A DNA stretch of 64,000 bases from the NCBI GenBank assembly GCA_949592205.1, contig CATIUR010000005.1, positions 109,877,777 through 109,941,776 of the forward strand, read 5' to 3'. Under the pieces are notes generated by a model, which saw nothing but the letters and a program-made list of their open reading frames with translations, was not told where the DNA came from and made no database searches. Shown piece after piece: positions 22,523 through 32,918 of this stretch. The first letter of the stretch is position 1. Every line of letters begins with the position of its first letter. The position numbers were made by a program, and so were the translations under genes. Source of the stretch: Helichrysum umbraculigerum (Eukaryota; Streptophyta; Magnoliopsida; Asterales; Asteraceae).

Positions 22523-24592
22523 GTGGTCACTCAATTCACTCAGAGTGTATCGGGTTTCCTATCATTCTAGCACAATTGAAATCGCTCAAATAGCCAGTCA
22601 TGCAGCAGTTATCATCATAAGCTTGGTCGAGAATCGGATCTCCACCACTTAGGAAGAGGACGGCGCTAATTATCCCAAGACATTCAAGTGGGTTGTAATT
22701 TTTGTGAGGGTTAAGGGGTATGGATAGTGGTGATTTTTGGTTGAAAGGGGTTGCTTATCTTAGGCATTCTAAGAATCATGAAAAACTTATTGTAGAACGG
22801 AGAAGATAGCTACTAGTATTTCATCGGATCTTTCTTTGAACGATCGATAATTTGAAGCACTTAGCTTTATTTTCTTTTCTTTTTCTGCTTTTTATTTTCT
22901 TTTCTTTCTTCGGAACTTCTTTGCTAGAGAACTTCCAAGGATATTTTTCTGCTTTTCTTTCGGAAATCTCTTCGAACTTCTTCGAGTCTTTTCTTTTGGT
23001 GCCAATTTTTCGCACCTTTGATTTTCTTCAATTTTGGTGAACACGGAGGAATAGATCAATTTGGAAGGAGATTCTTCGAGATGTTTTTCATAATCCTCAG
23101 AAATTCTAAGATAAGTTGTTGGGAATCTTGGATAAGTGGTTTAAAAATGTAGGGTTTTGAAGAAATGAAAAGGTTTAGGCTCAACAGGGTTTTGTAGGTG
23201 GATCATCGATACTAAAAACGAGTATCAGAAGGGTTTTGGGCTTGAAATATTATTTTTAAAATGGGTTAAATCCTAAGGAATGTCGAGTTCATCGAATTGC
23301 ACCTATACCGCATACGGTACTCTCTAATGTGGTCTCGAAGCGTATGTCAGGAACAATTTCTAAATTAGAGATACTAGCATCGGCACACACAAGAAATGAA
23401 CAATGCAGCATTTAAAATGAATGCTTTTAAGGCTCAAAATCTCACTGCAAATTAGGGTTTGTATGTGCCTAGCCATGCTCCTTAGATGGTCACTACTTAT
23501 TTAAGAAATTCCTATCTTATTTTCCTAATATTCCTGAATAACTAACTCATATTAGAAATGGATCCTCTTTGAAAGATATTGTCATTCAAAAATAGTAGAG
23601 CTAATCGGATGATTTCACTCATACTTTATCGTTTTTGTTTAAAAAATTTTGAAAATTTTGAAAATTTGAGGAACATTTTCTGAGTAGAGCTAGTCGGACA
23701 TTAAAATCTGTAAACATCCAATCCAAGGTATTCTATACCTGCTATCCCACACTTAGAGGAACATTGTCCCTAATGTTCTCTTGAGTTGAGGTTATACTTT
23801 TTAAAGTATAATCCCACACTTAGAGTTTGAACATATAGAAAATGTTGCTCAAGTGTATATACTGGGCTGGAATCCCACACTTAGTGATAAGTTTGGATAG
23901 AGTATAGATTACTTTGCATTCCTAAGCTAACAAAATGAATAAAGTAATGAAAACGAAGTGAAAGGTAAGAAACTCCCCAAATGACGATTTAACGTTTAGT
24001 GGCGATAACTGAAGATTTGAAGATATGCATGAAGAGTGATTCAGCTTCGCATGTCCTAATCTGGTGCACAATGCCTTACATCCATGCTTAGCAAAGAGTC
24101 GCTCCATAATGTAAGCGGAAATTCTTATTAGTGAATTTCACACTTTTGTGATTTTGGAGACGATTCTTGCTAAGGCATCTTGTAGTGTGGTTTGAGATCC
24201 CACACTTAGATCTTTGAAGAGTTTGTGGAGTATTAGCACATGCGAGTTTTAGAAGAAGATAGACCAAAGCTCCTTTCATGAGACGTGTGTAAGTTTCGTG
24301 GTCTGCAGTTGTGTAAATCTTTGTTTGTCTGCCTTTGACGTCACGGGTTCTTCTTTTGAAAGCTCGTCATCTCGAGTGGCTTCTTGCTAATTCATCATTA
24401 CACATTCAATCACTTATTCTAAATAAAGAAACAAACATAATAAGTAACTACGATAAACATAATATAATAAAGCTCAACCATATAGGTCGAGAAATATCCC
24501 AAAACGTTTTAACCAAGTGCAAGATAGAGATCGCTGTAATCAATACAATATGAAAGTCAGTGATATGAAACAATAATCAAAAGATATATAGT
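22523..24592 (-). mobile_element. F 3' untranslated region, main segment
   Basis: This non-coding region lies between ORF B (ending at 24593) and the polypurine tract of F. On the minus strand TAAGTGTGGGAT occurs at plus 24197-24208, 23872-23883, 23811-23822 and 23744-23755; the last three are spaced 61 and 67 nt. The hairpin GAACATT-AGGGAC-AATGTTC lies next to the last (plus 23759-23778). Block order matches B, Q and M. Confidence 0.8.
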
Positions 24593-26380
24593 CTAAAATG
24601 GAGGATCCTCCGCTGGTATATCATCAGGCTGAATTGCGGGTCCTTCGATTGACTGCTGCCCACTGGATACTCTCTGCTCATCTGGAGGGAGTAATCCTCT
24701 CTGAATCAATATCTGCCTGAGGGTCATCACTGGGAGTGACATCATATCATCATAACCAAGTATGAGCCTATCCTCAGTGGTGACACCTGCCGTCTGTAAC
24801 ATATCAAGGTAAAGCTTCCTGAGAGTGCTCTCAGTAGGAACCTGATCTGAAAAGATGGGACCCAAATCCAAGTAAGGGACAATGCTATCAGTGAATAATG
24901 CATCGGTGCCAATGTAGAGTAAGTCTGGTCTATATGATGTGCTAGCCTCTGGGTGCTGATCATGGGTCGGAAGGGGTATAGTCGGATGAGGCAATGATGC
25001 CTGCTGACGGGCTGGTGATGGCACGTGTACTGAGTAAACTCTCACTGTATCAGATGTGGATCTATGAGTGGGTAGTGGTGCGGAGTATGTGGTAGGTGTG
25101 CGAGGGCGTCTATGTGGATGTGGTGGCTGAATGGTGGTATATGGATGTGGTGGGGGAATGGCGGTGTATGGGCGAGTGGTAGCATGTGGGTGAGTGGTGG
25201 CATGAGTAGCAGGTGGTGGTGGTCCACATCTATACAAGAAGTGCTCTGGCTCAGGTGTACCATGCCTCCTAGCGGTCATAACCTGCTGATCACAAAGAAC
25301 CTGTAAAGCATGTAACAAATAATATTGAGTAAGAGGAGTGACCGGATTTGTATGATGCACAACGGCCTATGTAGGTAGTACTGGTGTGTCTGCTCCTCGT
25401 GCTGGCTCTGGTATCTCTTCTGCTACTGGTCTCTCTGGCTGGGGACCAACATCTCTATCCAACGTAGTCGCGCGCTTCCTGGTCATGAAACATCCAGGAA
25501 TGGGCTGCCGAGTGTGATACCATAAGCACTGTCTCTCTGGTCCTTCATCAATCATCCTAATCAACTTGCAGTACTTTAGGTCAAACGGATGCGAGCTAGC
25601 GTGATGAGTATAATCCTCATGGTGACAGTCAGTGAGAATCTCCATACCAACCAATAATCTAGTAATAATGGCTCCCATGAATGCGTGGCGCTTTCCCTCT
25701 TTCTTCTCCTTCCACAGCCGATATGTGATGATGTAAGCAACATTCAGGTTCCTCTTCCTTATGATTGCGTCCATAAACTTCAATTCTTTTGATGTAGCGG
25801 CTCCAGCGTCTCTCTTTCCAAGAATGGTGCAGCAAAGGAGCTTGTGGAGAGCGTGGTGAGCTGGTAGGGTCATGGCGGAGGCTTTCACTCCACTCCTAAA
25901 GTCTGTCCCTGATAACTCCCTCCATATCTCTTTGTGATCCCGTGCTGGTAAACTAGAGATAGACTGAAAACTGCCAGTGAACCACTCAGAATCGACATGT
26001 GATCGGGTGTAGAGACCGAGGTATACTCCGAGATCTCCAACGGTCATATGATACTTCTTCCCACGGTACCAGAAAGTGATCTTCTTCTTATCCGTGATGT
26101 CCAGTCTTTCACGGAACTCGTAGGTCATCATGAACTCGGTGACAACCTCTCGGTAAATGGCCTCATCAATAGAGAATAAGTGAAAGAACGCGACATGCTC
26201 CTCGCCATGTGTGTCATATCTAATCAAATCTTCTAACTCTTCTCTAATCATCAATCGTCTCATATCCAGCCACATGATGACTCTGTTTGACCCTAAATAT
26301 CGTCCCATCCATTTTTCTATATCCTCGATATTCTCAGGGGATGAAGCAAGCTTCCTTAGTGAAGGGTTTGATAGATCCAT
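24593..26380 (-). pseudogene. ORF B of element F (ATHILA ORF-1-like), one in-frame TAG
   Basis: This is the F copy of the ORF B protein. The conserved core (FHLFSIDEAIYREVVTEF, then ITFWYRGKKYHMTVGDLG) resembles the ATHILA ORF-1 / plant transposon protein group, whose molecular role is not established. A His/Pro-rich low-complexity stretch follows, then a C-terminal region ending EDPPF. The frame is continuous from 26380 to 24593 apart from one TAG at 25367-25369. I chose MDLSNPSLRK as the start because TTTTCTTGTTACAG, a good 3' splice-site sequence, ends exactly before it; a Met eight codons upstream would lie inside the supposed intron. Homologues are in C and Q. No pol follows it. Confidence 0.8.
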
Positions 26381-26646
26381 CTGTAACAAGAAAATGAGAG
26401 GCATAAGTCATAACAAATTTCTAAGTACATTTCCAAATTTTAAATAAAAATTGGAAATGTACGCTTTAAAACATGGATATATCCGCAATATATCAAAACT
26501 AAACCTAGGCCTAACCAATCCTCAATCCACATTTTCCGCAATCATTAGTGTCTAACCTATTTCAAGGGTATTAAAGTAATAATAATACTAGCGTTTAATC
26601 TAAGTGAACTTATCATTTCAAACAACTAGCAACTATTCTTACTTTC
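26381..26646 (-). mobile_element. F spacer upstream of ORF B, cut by C
   Basis: This AT-rich spacer, equivalent to the ORF A-ORF B spacer of Q, carries the presumed splice acceptor at its end. It is interrupted at 26646 by the 5' LTR of C. ORF A, PBS and 5' LTR of F are not in the window. Confidence 0.6.
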
Positions 26647-28147
26647 TGATAAACGAGCATAAGTACTATATTTAAGTAGTATTTTGCCACTATTCTTGTA
26701 TGTTTTAATTGCAATTATTTGAGTTTAGGTACTTATTTCGTTTATATTTGTAATTAGTTGTGGAGATGAAGCGTTTTGAATAAAGGAACCGAAAACGGTC
26801 AATAAATACGTTAGATGATACGTGTTTGAGAAATCAAGCGAAGCCGAAGATCAAAGGAAGAAAAATATCAAAATCGGCTGAAAAATCATTCCATACGCCG
26901 TATGGAATGAGGCGGTGGAGGCCCAAGTAACGCGGAGCTGGGCCGGGCTATTAATCAATCCATACGCCGTATGGAAATTCCATACGCCGTATAGATCAAC
27001 TTTCCAGAATAGTATAAAACGCGAATTTTAACCGTAAAACGGGGGATCGGCTGGGATTCGACTAAGGGTTTTCTGGTTCGATAGCAGACGTTTGTAAACG
27101 AATTTTAGGTTTATTTTGGAGGCATAAAGAGCTAAGGTTGAGGTTAATTCTCTTTATCTTTTTGTGATTCGTTATTCGGTTTATATTTACTTCGTTTATC
27201 TTGATTACATTGATGTTATTAATGTTGGATAATCTGAGTTTACCATTCTGATGATGAATTCAACTATTGAGTAGTTGTGTAGTAATAAAACTCGGATTAT
27301 GATTATTGAATGATTATAATTGTACGTTTATGAAGTTGTTGATTGAAGATGATTATGTTATCTGTTGAACCTTAGTTATTGGTGATTATTTAGTTATTTC
27401 TTAACGTGATTAGTAATGTTATTGAGATTGATTTCCTTTAATATTATTAATTATTGATGATTGGAATTTAGGTTTTGATCATTACTGAACATATTGAGTT
27501 TGACAGGTTAAGAGTATAATGATTGAATAATCTAAAATGAATAAGCTAATAAGTAATTATTAGTTGGTATTATTGATTCATACCGCTAGGATTAATCATA
27601 ATCTATCATGAATATTTAATGCATGATTTAGGGTAAAGCACACAATAGAAAAGTACAATTCTTGTGACATCGGATCGATGTTTAATGTGGAACCCTATGT
27701 TATAGAAATTAGTTGGACCCGGACAGTTGGCTAATTTACTTTTAATTTGGATTCTTTGATTAGTATTTAAATTGATATAAAAGAAATCACAATCAACAAT
27801 GAACGTGCAATAAATCAGAATACATGAATCTGAGTGGAGTTACTACACGATTACTTGTTCCTCCCTATCTGTTTTATCTATTATTTTAATTTTAGAACTT
27901 TTATTATTTTGTTATTAATTCAATTTAAAATGTTCGCACGGAACTAAAACGTCCCCTCTATTTACTGCTTTCTTATATAATTATTATTCTATATTTATTT
28001 AAATAAACCACCGTTCCCTGAGATCAACTCGGACTTACCAGGTCTATACTTACATTTGATCAGGTATTCTTGCCTGGTTGTGTGATAGTATTTATTAGGT
28101 ATTTCCATTTACTAAATTATAAAACGAGAAGCTTTCACACGCTATCA
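26647..28147 (+). repeat. 5' LTR of element C
   Basis: This 1501-bp LTR starts TGATAAACGAG and ends CACGCTATCA, followed by a spacer and PBS, so it is the 5' LTR. It is the same family as the LTR of A. The U3 carries three CCATACGCCGTATGG palindromes and a TATA box (27013-27019). The left flank CTTTC (26642-26646) would be the target duplication; its partner was lost with the 3' end of C. Confidence 0.88.
26891..27019 (+). promoter_or_regulatory. Palindromes and TATA box of C
   Basis: CCATACGCCGTATGG is an odd-centred perfect palindrome found at 26891-26905 and 26960-26974, with a variant at 26980-26994. The last two start 20 bp apart. TATAAAA follows at 27013-27019, only 18 bp beyond the last palindrome. 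A palindromic activator site beside the core promoter is a reasonable inference. Confidence 0.7.
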
Positions 28148-28153
28148 AGTTTT

Positions 28154-28172
28154 TGGCGCCGCAGCCGGGGAA
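28154..28172 (+). promoter_or_regulatory. Primer binding site of C (tRNA-Asp-like)
   Basis: TGGCGCCGCAGCCGGGGAA resembles the tRNA-Asp-type PBS known from Athila-like elements. It is separated from the LTR by AGTTTT, a spacer identical in D and Q. Confidence 0.85.
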
Positions 28173-28520
28173 CGGTTGCATTTGTTTATTTAAATAGGAA
28201 TTAGTAATTGTAAAACTTTTTACTTTAAATTTTGCTAATAAATTTTTTGTAAAGTTGTTAAATTAGTTTACTTAATTGTAATACTAAGCTTTTGTTGATA
28301 AATTGGTTGAAACAATTTACCTTTTATTTGGTTAATCCTTTGAGAAATTAGTTTCAACTGGCGGTTAGTAATACTAACCGCCGGTTGGACTTTTGTAATA
28401 AATTTTTGTATATGTTAGTTTATTTTGTATAATTTTATTAATTATTATTTTTCGTCTAACTTGTTTTTCGTTAGTTGTGTTTTGTATTTCAGATTTAACT
28501 GTTATTTAGGTTTTGATCCG
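28173..28520 (+). mobile_element. C leader
   Basis: AT-rich leader of about 350 nt between PBS and ORF A. A possible 3' splice site (GTTTTGTATTTCAG, ending at 28493) lies just upstream of the ORF A start. No ORF. Confidence 0.6.
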
Positions 28521-29732
28521 ATGGCTAAGAGTTACGAAAGTGATGCGAATGATAATAACATGGTTAAGAGAGATGATTCTGCTAGTTCGGGACCGAGTTC
28601 CACCGAGACTGTTCCTTCTACTACATACTTGGGCCGTAGGCCAGTTCCTGTTATTTCATCTTGTCCAGGGCTGCTGAATGCCATGGAAGAATTTAAAGGG
28701 GATATACCGTTTACTGTTGAAATACTAAGGAGATCGATAGTTGATTTTACTGATAATCAACGGGTATTGATAAATGATGTGTTGGAAGCAGCTGAGATAG
28801 AGAGTAAGTAGGGATTTGATCGACAATTCTATGTTGCATTAACTGCGTTTGGGGATTCTTTGGACTTGAGGATTACAAAGGAAAAGGCATTTTTCTTTCA
28901 GCAAAAGATGCGTTACACGGAGATTTATGAGATTCTGAGAAATTCTTCTTTTCCATACTCGGCTAAGCAGGCCGATTGTCTTTATCGTATGCTTAATGCA
29001 GTGTATATAGTTACTGGACATCCTAATTCTGAAGCAGACAAGGAGTTTGTGTATGGGATGAGAGATTTGGTCCGATTGTTGAATTCGGATGACCATCTTC
29101 GAGACCCTACACCTCATCGAGTAATAGTGACTGACACCATCCATTTCTACCTTCAAAAGATGGTAACTCAGTTGGATCGTTTGGCTAAGGAGGAAGCAGA
29201 AAGACTTCACCCTGATTTCATTCACCCACATTGCGAGATTGACTATGCTAGTTATTCGGTGGTGAATTTGGATGCTTTGATTGATCGTGGTAAGGTTTTA
29301 ACCCCAAGAGAGCATTTCCACAATGGAATGGTGGAGCTCTACACTAGGTTCGTGGAGATATTCAAGAACTCAGGTTTGGAGTTTAGTAATGTTCAGGAGG
29401 TAGTCATCCAAAAGATAGAGAGAAGGGTGAGGGACTTGAAGAGAAATCCGCAAGTAGGAAGACATCAGGGGATAGTAGAGGCTTGTTTGGAGTTCATGAG
29501 CGAGTTGGAAGAGAATAATCCTGATCGTGAAGTTAAGTTAGATGGCGATAAAGTAGTTTGGGCTGAGGAAGGACCAGTTAATAAGATCGTAAGGGAAATC
29601 GCTTGGAATTTGGTTTATCTGCAGCTTGTGGCTACTAAGCATTTGCATAATTTCCTGTGTTTTGGGCATAGTGTGGTTAATGTCATAGCACAAATCATGG
29701 AGCGTTTCTTAAGCCTCTATCCGATGCACTAG
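28521..29732 (+). pseudogene. ORF A of element C, one in-frame TAG
   Basis: This 403-codon frame starts MAKSYESDANDN and is open except for TAG at 28809-28811. It occupies the gag position right after PBS and leader, but has no Gag domain, zinc knuckle or protease that I recognise. It is homologous to ORF A of Q: the segment FPYSAKQADCLYRML with TGHPNS downstream pairs with YPFTSTQKAEISEL with TGEPDS in Q. It appears built from a repeated helical module of about 60 residues (near residues 63, 131 and 272) with pattern F-S-x-x-Q, a hydrophobic helix, then F and L repeats. Charged and mostly helical; function unknown. A second Met in frame lies after the TAG at 28860. Confidence 0.75.
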
Positions 29733-30309
29733 TTTTCCTCTTCTGTAACTTTTATGTCATGAGATTTATTGTCATTTTATTATTTAGACTTTATTATTTT
29801 GTTTGCATGCTTGAGTGTTGAACATTTTTTGTTATATGCGTGAATGAATAATTTTTGAATATTATTTAATTGTTTCGTTAATTATTGTTTGAATTTAGTT
29901 GTTATTTGTATAGTTTGGAATTTAGAAGCTTTGAAGTCATTGTGATCCTCCAGGTATGTGTTTAGTTCTAAAATTGGTGTCGAGTAAGTGGCAAAGTGGT
30001 GGTAATCGAAATTTTAAAAAGGTCTGTTTTTACATCCATACGCCGTATGGATTATCCATACGCCGTATGGATTGTTTTGGGGCATCGGGCCGCGTGTTGA
30101 CTGGACTTTGATGAGTTGACTTGGGTTGTTAAATCCATACGCCGTATGGATCAAAAATTTCATAAACCGTATGCAGCCTTCTTCTTCTTCATTTTTGAAA
30201 ACCAAACACCACAACCACCACCCACTGCCACCGCGGACCACTCTCAACCACCACTTTCCGGCCACGCATTCTACTACATTTCCTTGTTTTCTTGTTACAC
30301 GAACTCTCC
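29733..30309 (+). mobile_element. C spacer between ORF A and ORF B
   Basis: This is non-coding. It carries three perfect CCATACGCCGTATGG copies (30036, 30056, 30135) and a degenerate half copy (30161-30174), the same palindrome as in the C promoter. It ends in a pyrimidine-rich stretch (TTTCCTTGTTTTCTTG) ahead of ORF B, interrupted by H. Confidence 0.7.
30036..30174 (+). promoter_or_regulatory. Internal copy of promoter palindromes upstream of ORF B in C
   Basis: The palindromes at 30036-30050 and 30056-30070 start 20 bp apart, as in the LTR; a third lies at 30135-30149. They may form an internal promoter or enhancer for ORF B, or be a remnant of LTR sequence captured into the interior. Confidence 0.55.
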
Positions 30310-30314
30310 TCTAC

Positions 30315-30721
30315 TGTGAAAACCTAATAACGATCTAGCTCTAGACTTTTTAGGTCTTGATCTAGAATTAACAATCAATGATAACAATGATAAATTATGC
30401 AGCGGAATAAGAACAAATCGATGTTATCACTTCAAGCCTCAATTATTATTTGATTAGAATAACACGGTTATACAACTATAACAGGATCAAGAAACCTTGA
30501 TCTTGAGGCTAAACAAAAACTCTAGACGTCTACATCTTTTCTAGGTGCACACTTTTTCCTACACCCCTATGTCTCTTTATATACTAGAGATCATTAGGGT
30601 TACAATAAAACCTAACTTGCATAGAAAGTAAACTTAATATTTCACATTAAGTCCTTGTAATTTCATCATTCTTTATTTATGCATATTTTGTTTTGTAATC
30701 ATCAAATCAATAATCCTTACA
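30315..30721 (-). repeat. 3' LTR of H
   Basis: This is the downstream LTR in the minus sense, 407 bp, starting TGTAAGGATTATTG and ending GGTTTTCACA. Confidence 0.93.
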
Positions 30722-32480
30722 ATCTTCCCCTATTTGATATTACAAAACAATCTCGATAAATGAAACCATCTTCTATGCTTCCCCTTGACTTAATATCTTC
30801 TTAAACATGTCACCACTTATTATAAGCTGCAATCAATATCTTTCTTCCCCTTTTTGTAATAATCAAATATGAATCTTTTGCAACTTGTAAACACTTCCCC
30901 TCAAGTGGTACATGTAGATGATGAAACATTAAACAGTAAGATTCCCCTTAAAATATGTTCACCATCTCTTGAATCTCGAAATCGATTGGCTCTATGTAAT
31001 GATTACTGGTCGGTGAAGAAAATAGAATATAACAAACTTAATAAAGAAATTAAGTCTTCCAAACTTGTACCTTATATCTTGTACTATCCACGACGTCGAA
31101 CTTATAATCCTATGTATAAGTAGATCACAATCTCTTTGACAAAAATCCTTATTTTCAACATAAGTCACCGAGCATACCAAAACTCTTTCAAGTGATAGCA
31201 AATGTGAGCATTGAGCATCCTAAGTTTAATCTCACACGTTTGCTAGATTTGTCAAGTCTTCGTCGTCACCATACAAACCAAACAAGTTATCTTCAAAGCT
31301 CTTCATCCACCACTTTGAGATATGATAAGATACAAACCTGAAAAACTCAACTACAATATCAAATAAGCTATAATTTATCTTCTTCATAATCACATCTTCA
31401 TAGAATCTTCATGAACGAGCCATTAAATCAATAAGAATAAATTGTTATGAAAACAATTCCAATCGAGATCCAAACTCTTCTTATACAGTAACCATAAGAA
31501 CTGTACTGATAACCATCCAATAATAGCAACGAATACCATGTAGTACCATCCATGACGAGTATCACTAATTCCACTAGTGTTTGAAAAATGACTAACAGTG
31601 GTTCTCGCTACCCAACAGTGGCAAAATTATATTAACAGTGGCAACTACTAACTAGCAGTGGCAACTACTAACAGTGGCTATACCGAACAGTGGTTACTAT
31701 GTATTAGCAGCGGTAGGATTTTGTGCTAGCAGTGGCAAGCTTGTACTAACAGCGGCAAGCTTGTATTAGCAGTGGTAGATCTGTGCTAGCAGGGGCAACG
31801 TTGTACTAACAAAGGCAACGTTGTACTTAACAGTGGTAACTTTGTGCTAGCAGGGGCAAGTTGATGAGCAGTGGCTTACGAACTGTATATCTCCTTGGTT
31901 ACATATCTGATGAAGCTCAAATTTTAACACGAAGTTCATCAATGTTTCATTAACCACATATCGAAAAATCAAGTCGATCCAAAGACTAACGAATACACAG
32001 CAATTAAATCAATACAGCTGCACAAACAGAAACCACAAACGTACTGCAGCAGATTCGAATTTTGATATCTCCTTGTAGAAACATCCGATCACAATGAAAT
32101 TTATACATGATGTAGAAACGTATGTCTTCTATAACATATCCAAAAATCATAAACTTTCGTTGAATAACGAAGACACAGTGACCGTTTTACTTCTGCCGTT
32201 CTGAAAAACCCTAAACTTTCAGCAACCAATTTCGACAATGAATATCTCTCAATTAAAAGCTCAGATCAAAAATTCCTCCAGTAGGAATGTGCGCCTTTGT
32301 GTTATGAACCTACAGTTCAAATTTCATGACCATCTAACGGTTAACGAATGAGATCCGAATTTTTTACCATGGCTGTGCAGAAAGTGACGAATTACGAATT
32401 TTTCTTGCAATCTTCTAGGGTTTCTTCGATACGGCTTCTTTTATCTCGTACACCTTGTATATCCTAGATCACGAGCAACC
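30722..32480 (-). mobile_element. H interior, non-coding
   Basis: I see no credible gene. From about 31590 to 31880 a degenerate repeat with core CAGTGGCAA and spacing of about 20-30 bp is present. The open frame at 30869-31123 has no recognisable domain and runs against the element's sense. Confidence 0.75.
31590..31880. repeat. Degenerate CAGTGGC(A) repeat in H
   Basis: More than ten copies of a unit like CTAGCAGTGGCAAGCTTGTA are scattered at 17-35 bp intervals. They may be a size-variable satellite inside H. Confidence 0.6.
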
Positions 32481-32494
32481 TTGCTCTGATACCA
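32481..32494 (-). promoter_or_regulatory. Primer binding site of H (initiator tRNA-Met)
   Basis: TGGTATCAGAGCAA on the minus strand, two bases after the end of the 5' LTR. Confidence 0.93.
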
Positions 32495-32496
32495 AT

Positions 32497-32903
32497 TGTG
32501 AAAACCTAATAACGATCTAGCTCTAGACTTTTTAGGTCTTGATCTAGAATTAACAATCAATGATAACAATGATAAATTATGCAGCGGAATAAGAACAAAT
32601 CGATGTTATCACTTCAAGCCTCAATTATTATTTGATCAGAATAACACGGTTATACAACTATAACAGGATCAAGAAACCTTGATCTTGAGGCTAAACAAAA
32701 ACTCTAGACGTCTACATCTTTTCTAGGTGCACACTTTTTCCTACACCCCTATGTCTCTTTATATACTAGAGATCATTAGAGTTACAATAAAACCTAACTT
32801 GCATAGAAAGTAAACTTAATATTTCACATTAAGTCCTTGTAATTTCATCATTCTTTATTTATGCATATTTTGTTTTGTAATCATCAAATCAATAATCCTA
32901 ACA
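32497..32903 (-). repeat. 5' LTR of H
   Basis: This is the upstream LTR in the minus sense, 407 bp, starting TGTTAGGATTATTG. The three differences from the other LTR are at 32636, 32780 and 32900. Confidence 0.93.
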
Positions 32904-32918
32904 TCTACAAGCAGTGTA

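Larger units (their letters stand above)
30310..32908 (-). mobile_element. Element H: short non-autonomous Ty1/copia element with 5-bp target duplication
   Basis: H is a complete 2589-bp element (30315-32903) in minus orientation. It has 407-bp LTRs and is flanked by TCTAC (30310-30314 and 32904-32908). By eye the LTRs differ at three positions. The PBS TGGTATCAGAGCAA follows the right-hand LTR, and a purine tract (TAGGGGAAGATTG) precedes the left-hand one. The 1775-bp interior encodes no recognisable protein. It sits in C between the pyrimidine tract and the ORF B start. It must depend on another copia element for its enzymes. Confidence 0.93.

Noticed and set aside
25042..25306. Overlapping open frames in the ORF B tail of F
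   Set aside because: Shadows of the Pro/His-rich repetitive coding stretch of ORF B.
28809..28811. Programmed stop-codon readthrough in ORF A of C as the preferred explanation
   Set aside because: No recognised readthrough context, ORF A of Q has no such stop, and the same element carries other stops and a frameshift.
30869..31123. Protein-coding gene inside H
   Set aside because: 84 codons, opposite to the element's sense, no recognisable domain, AT-rich.
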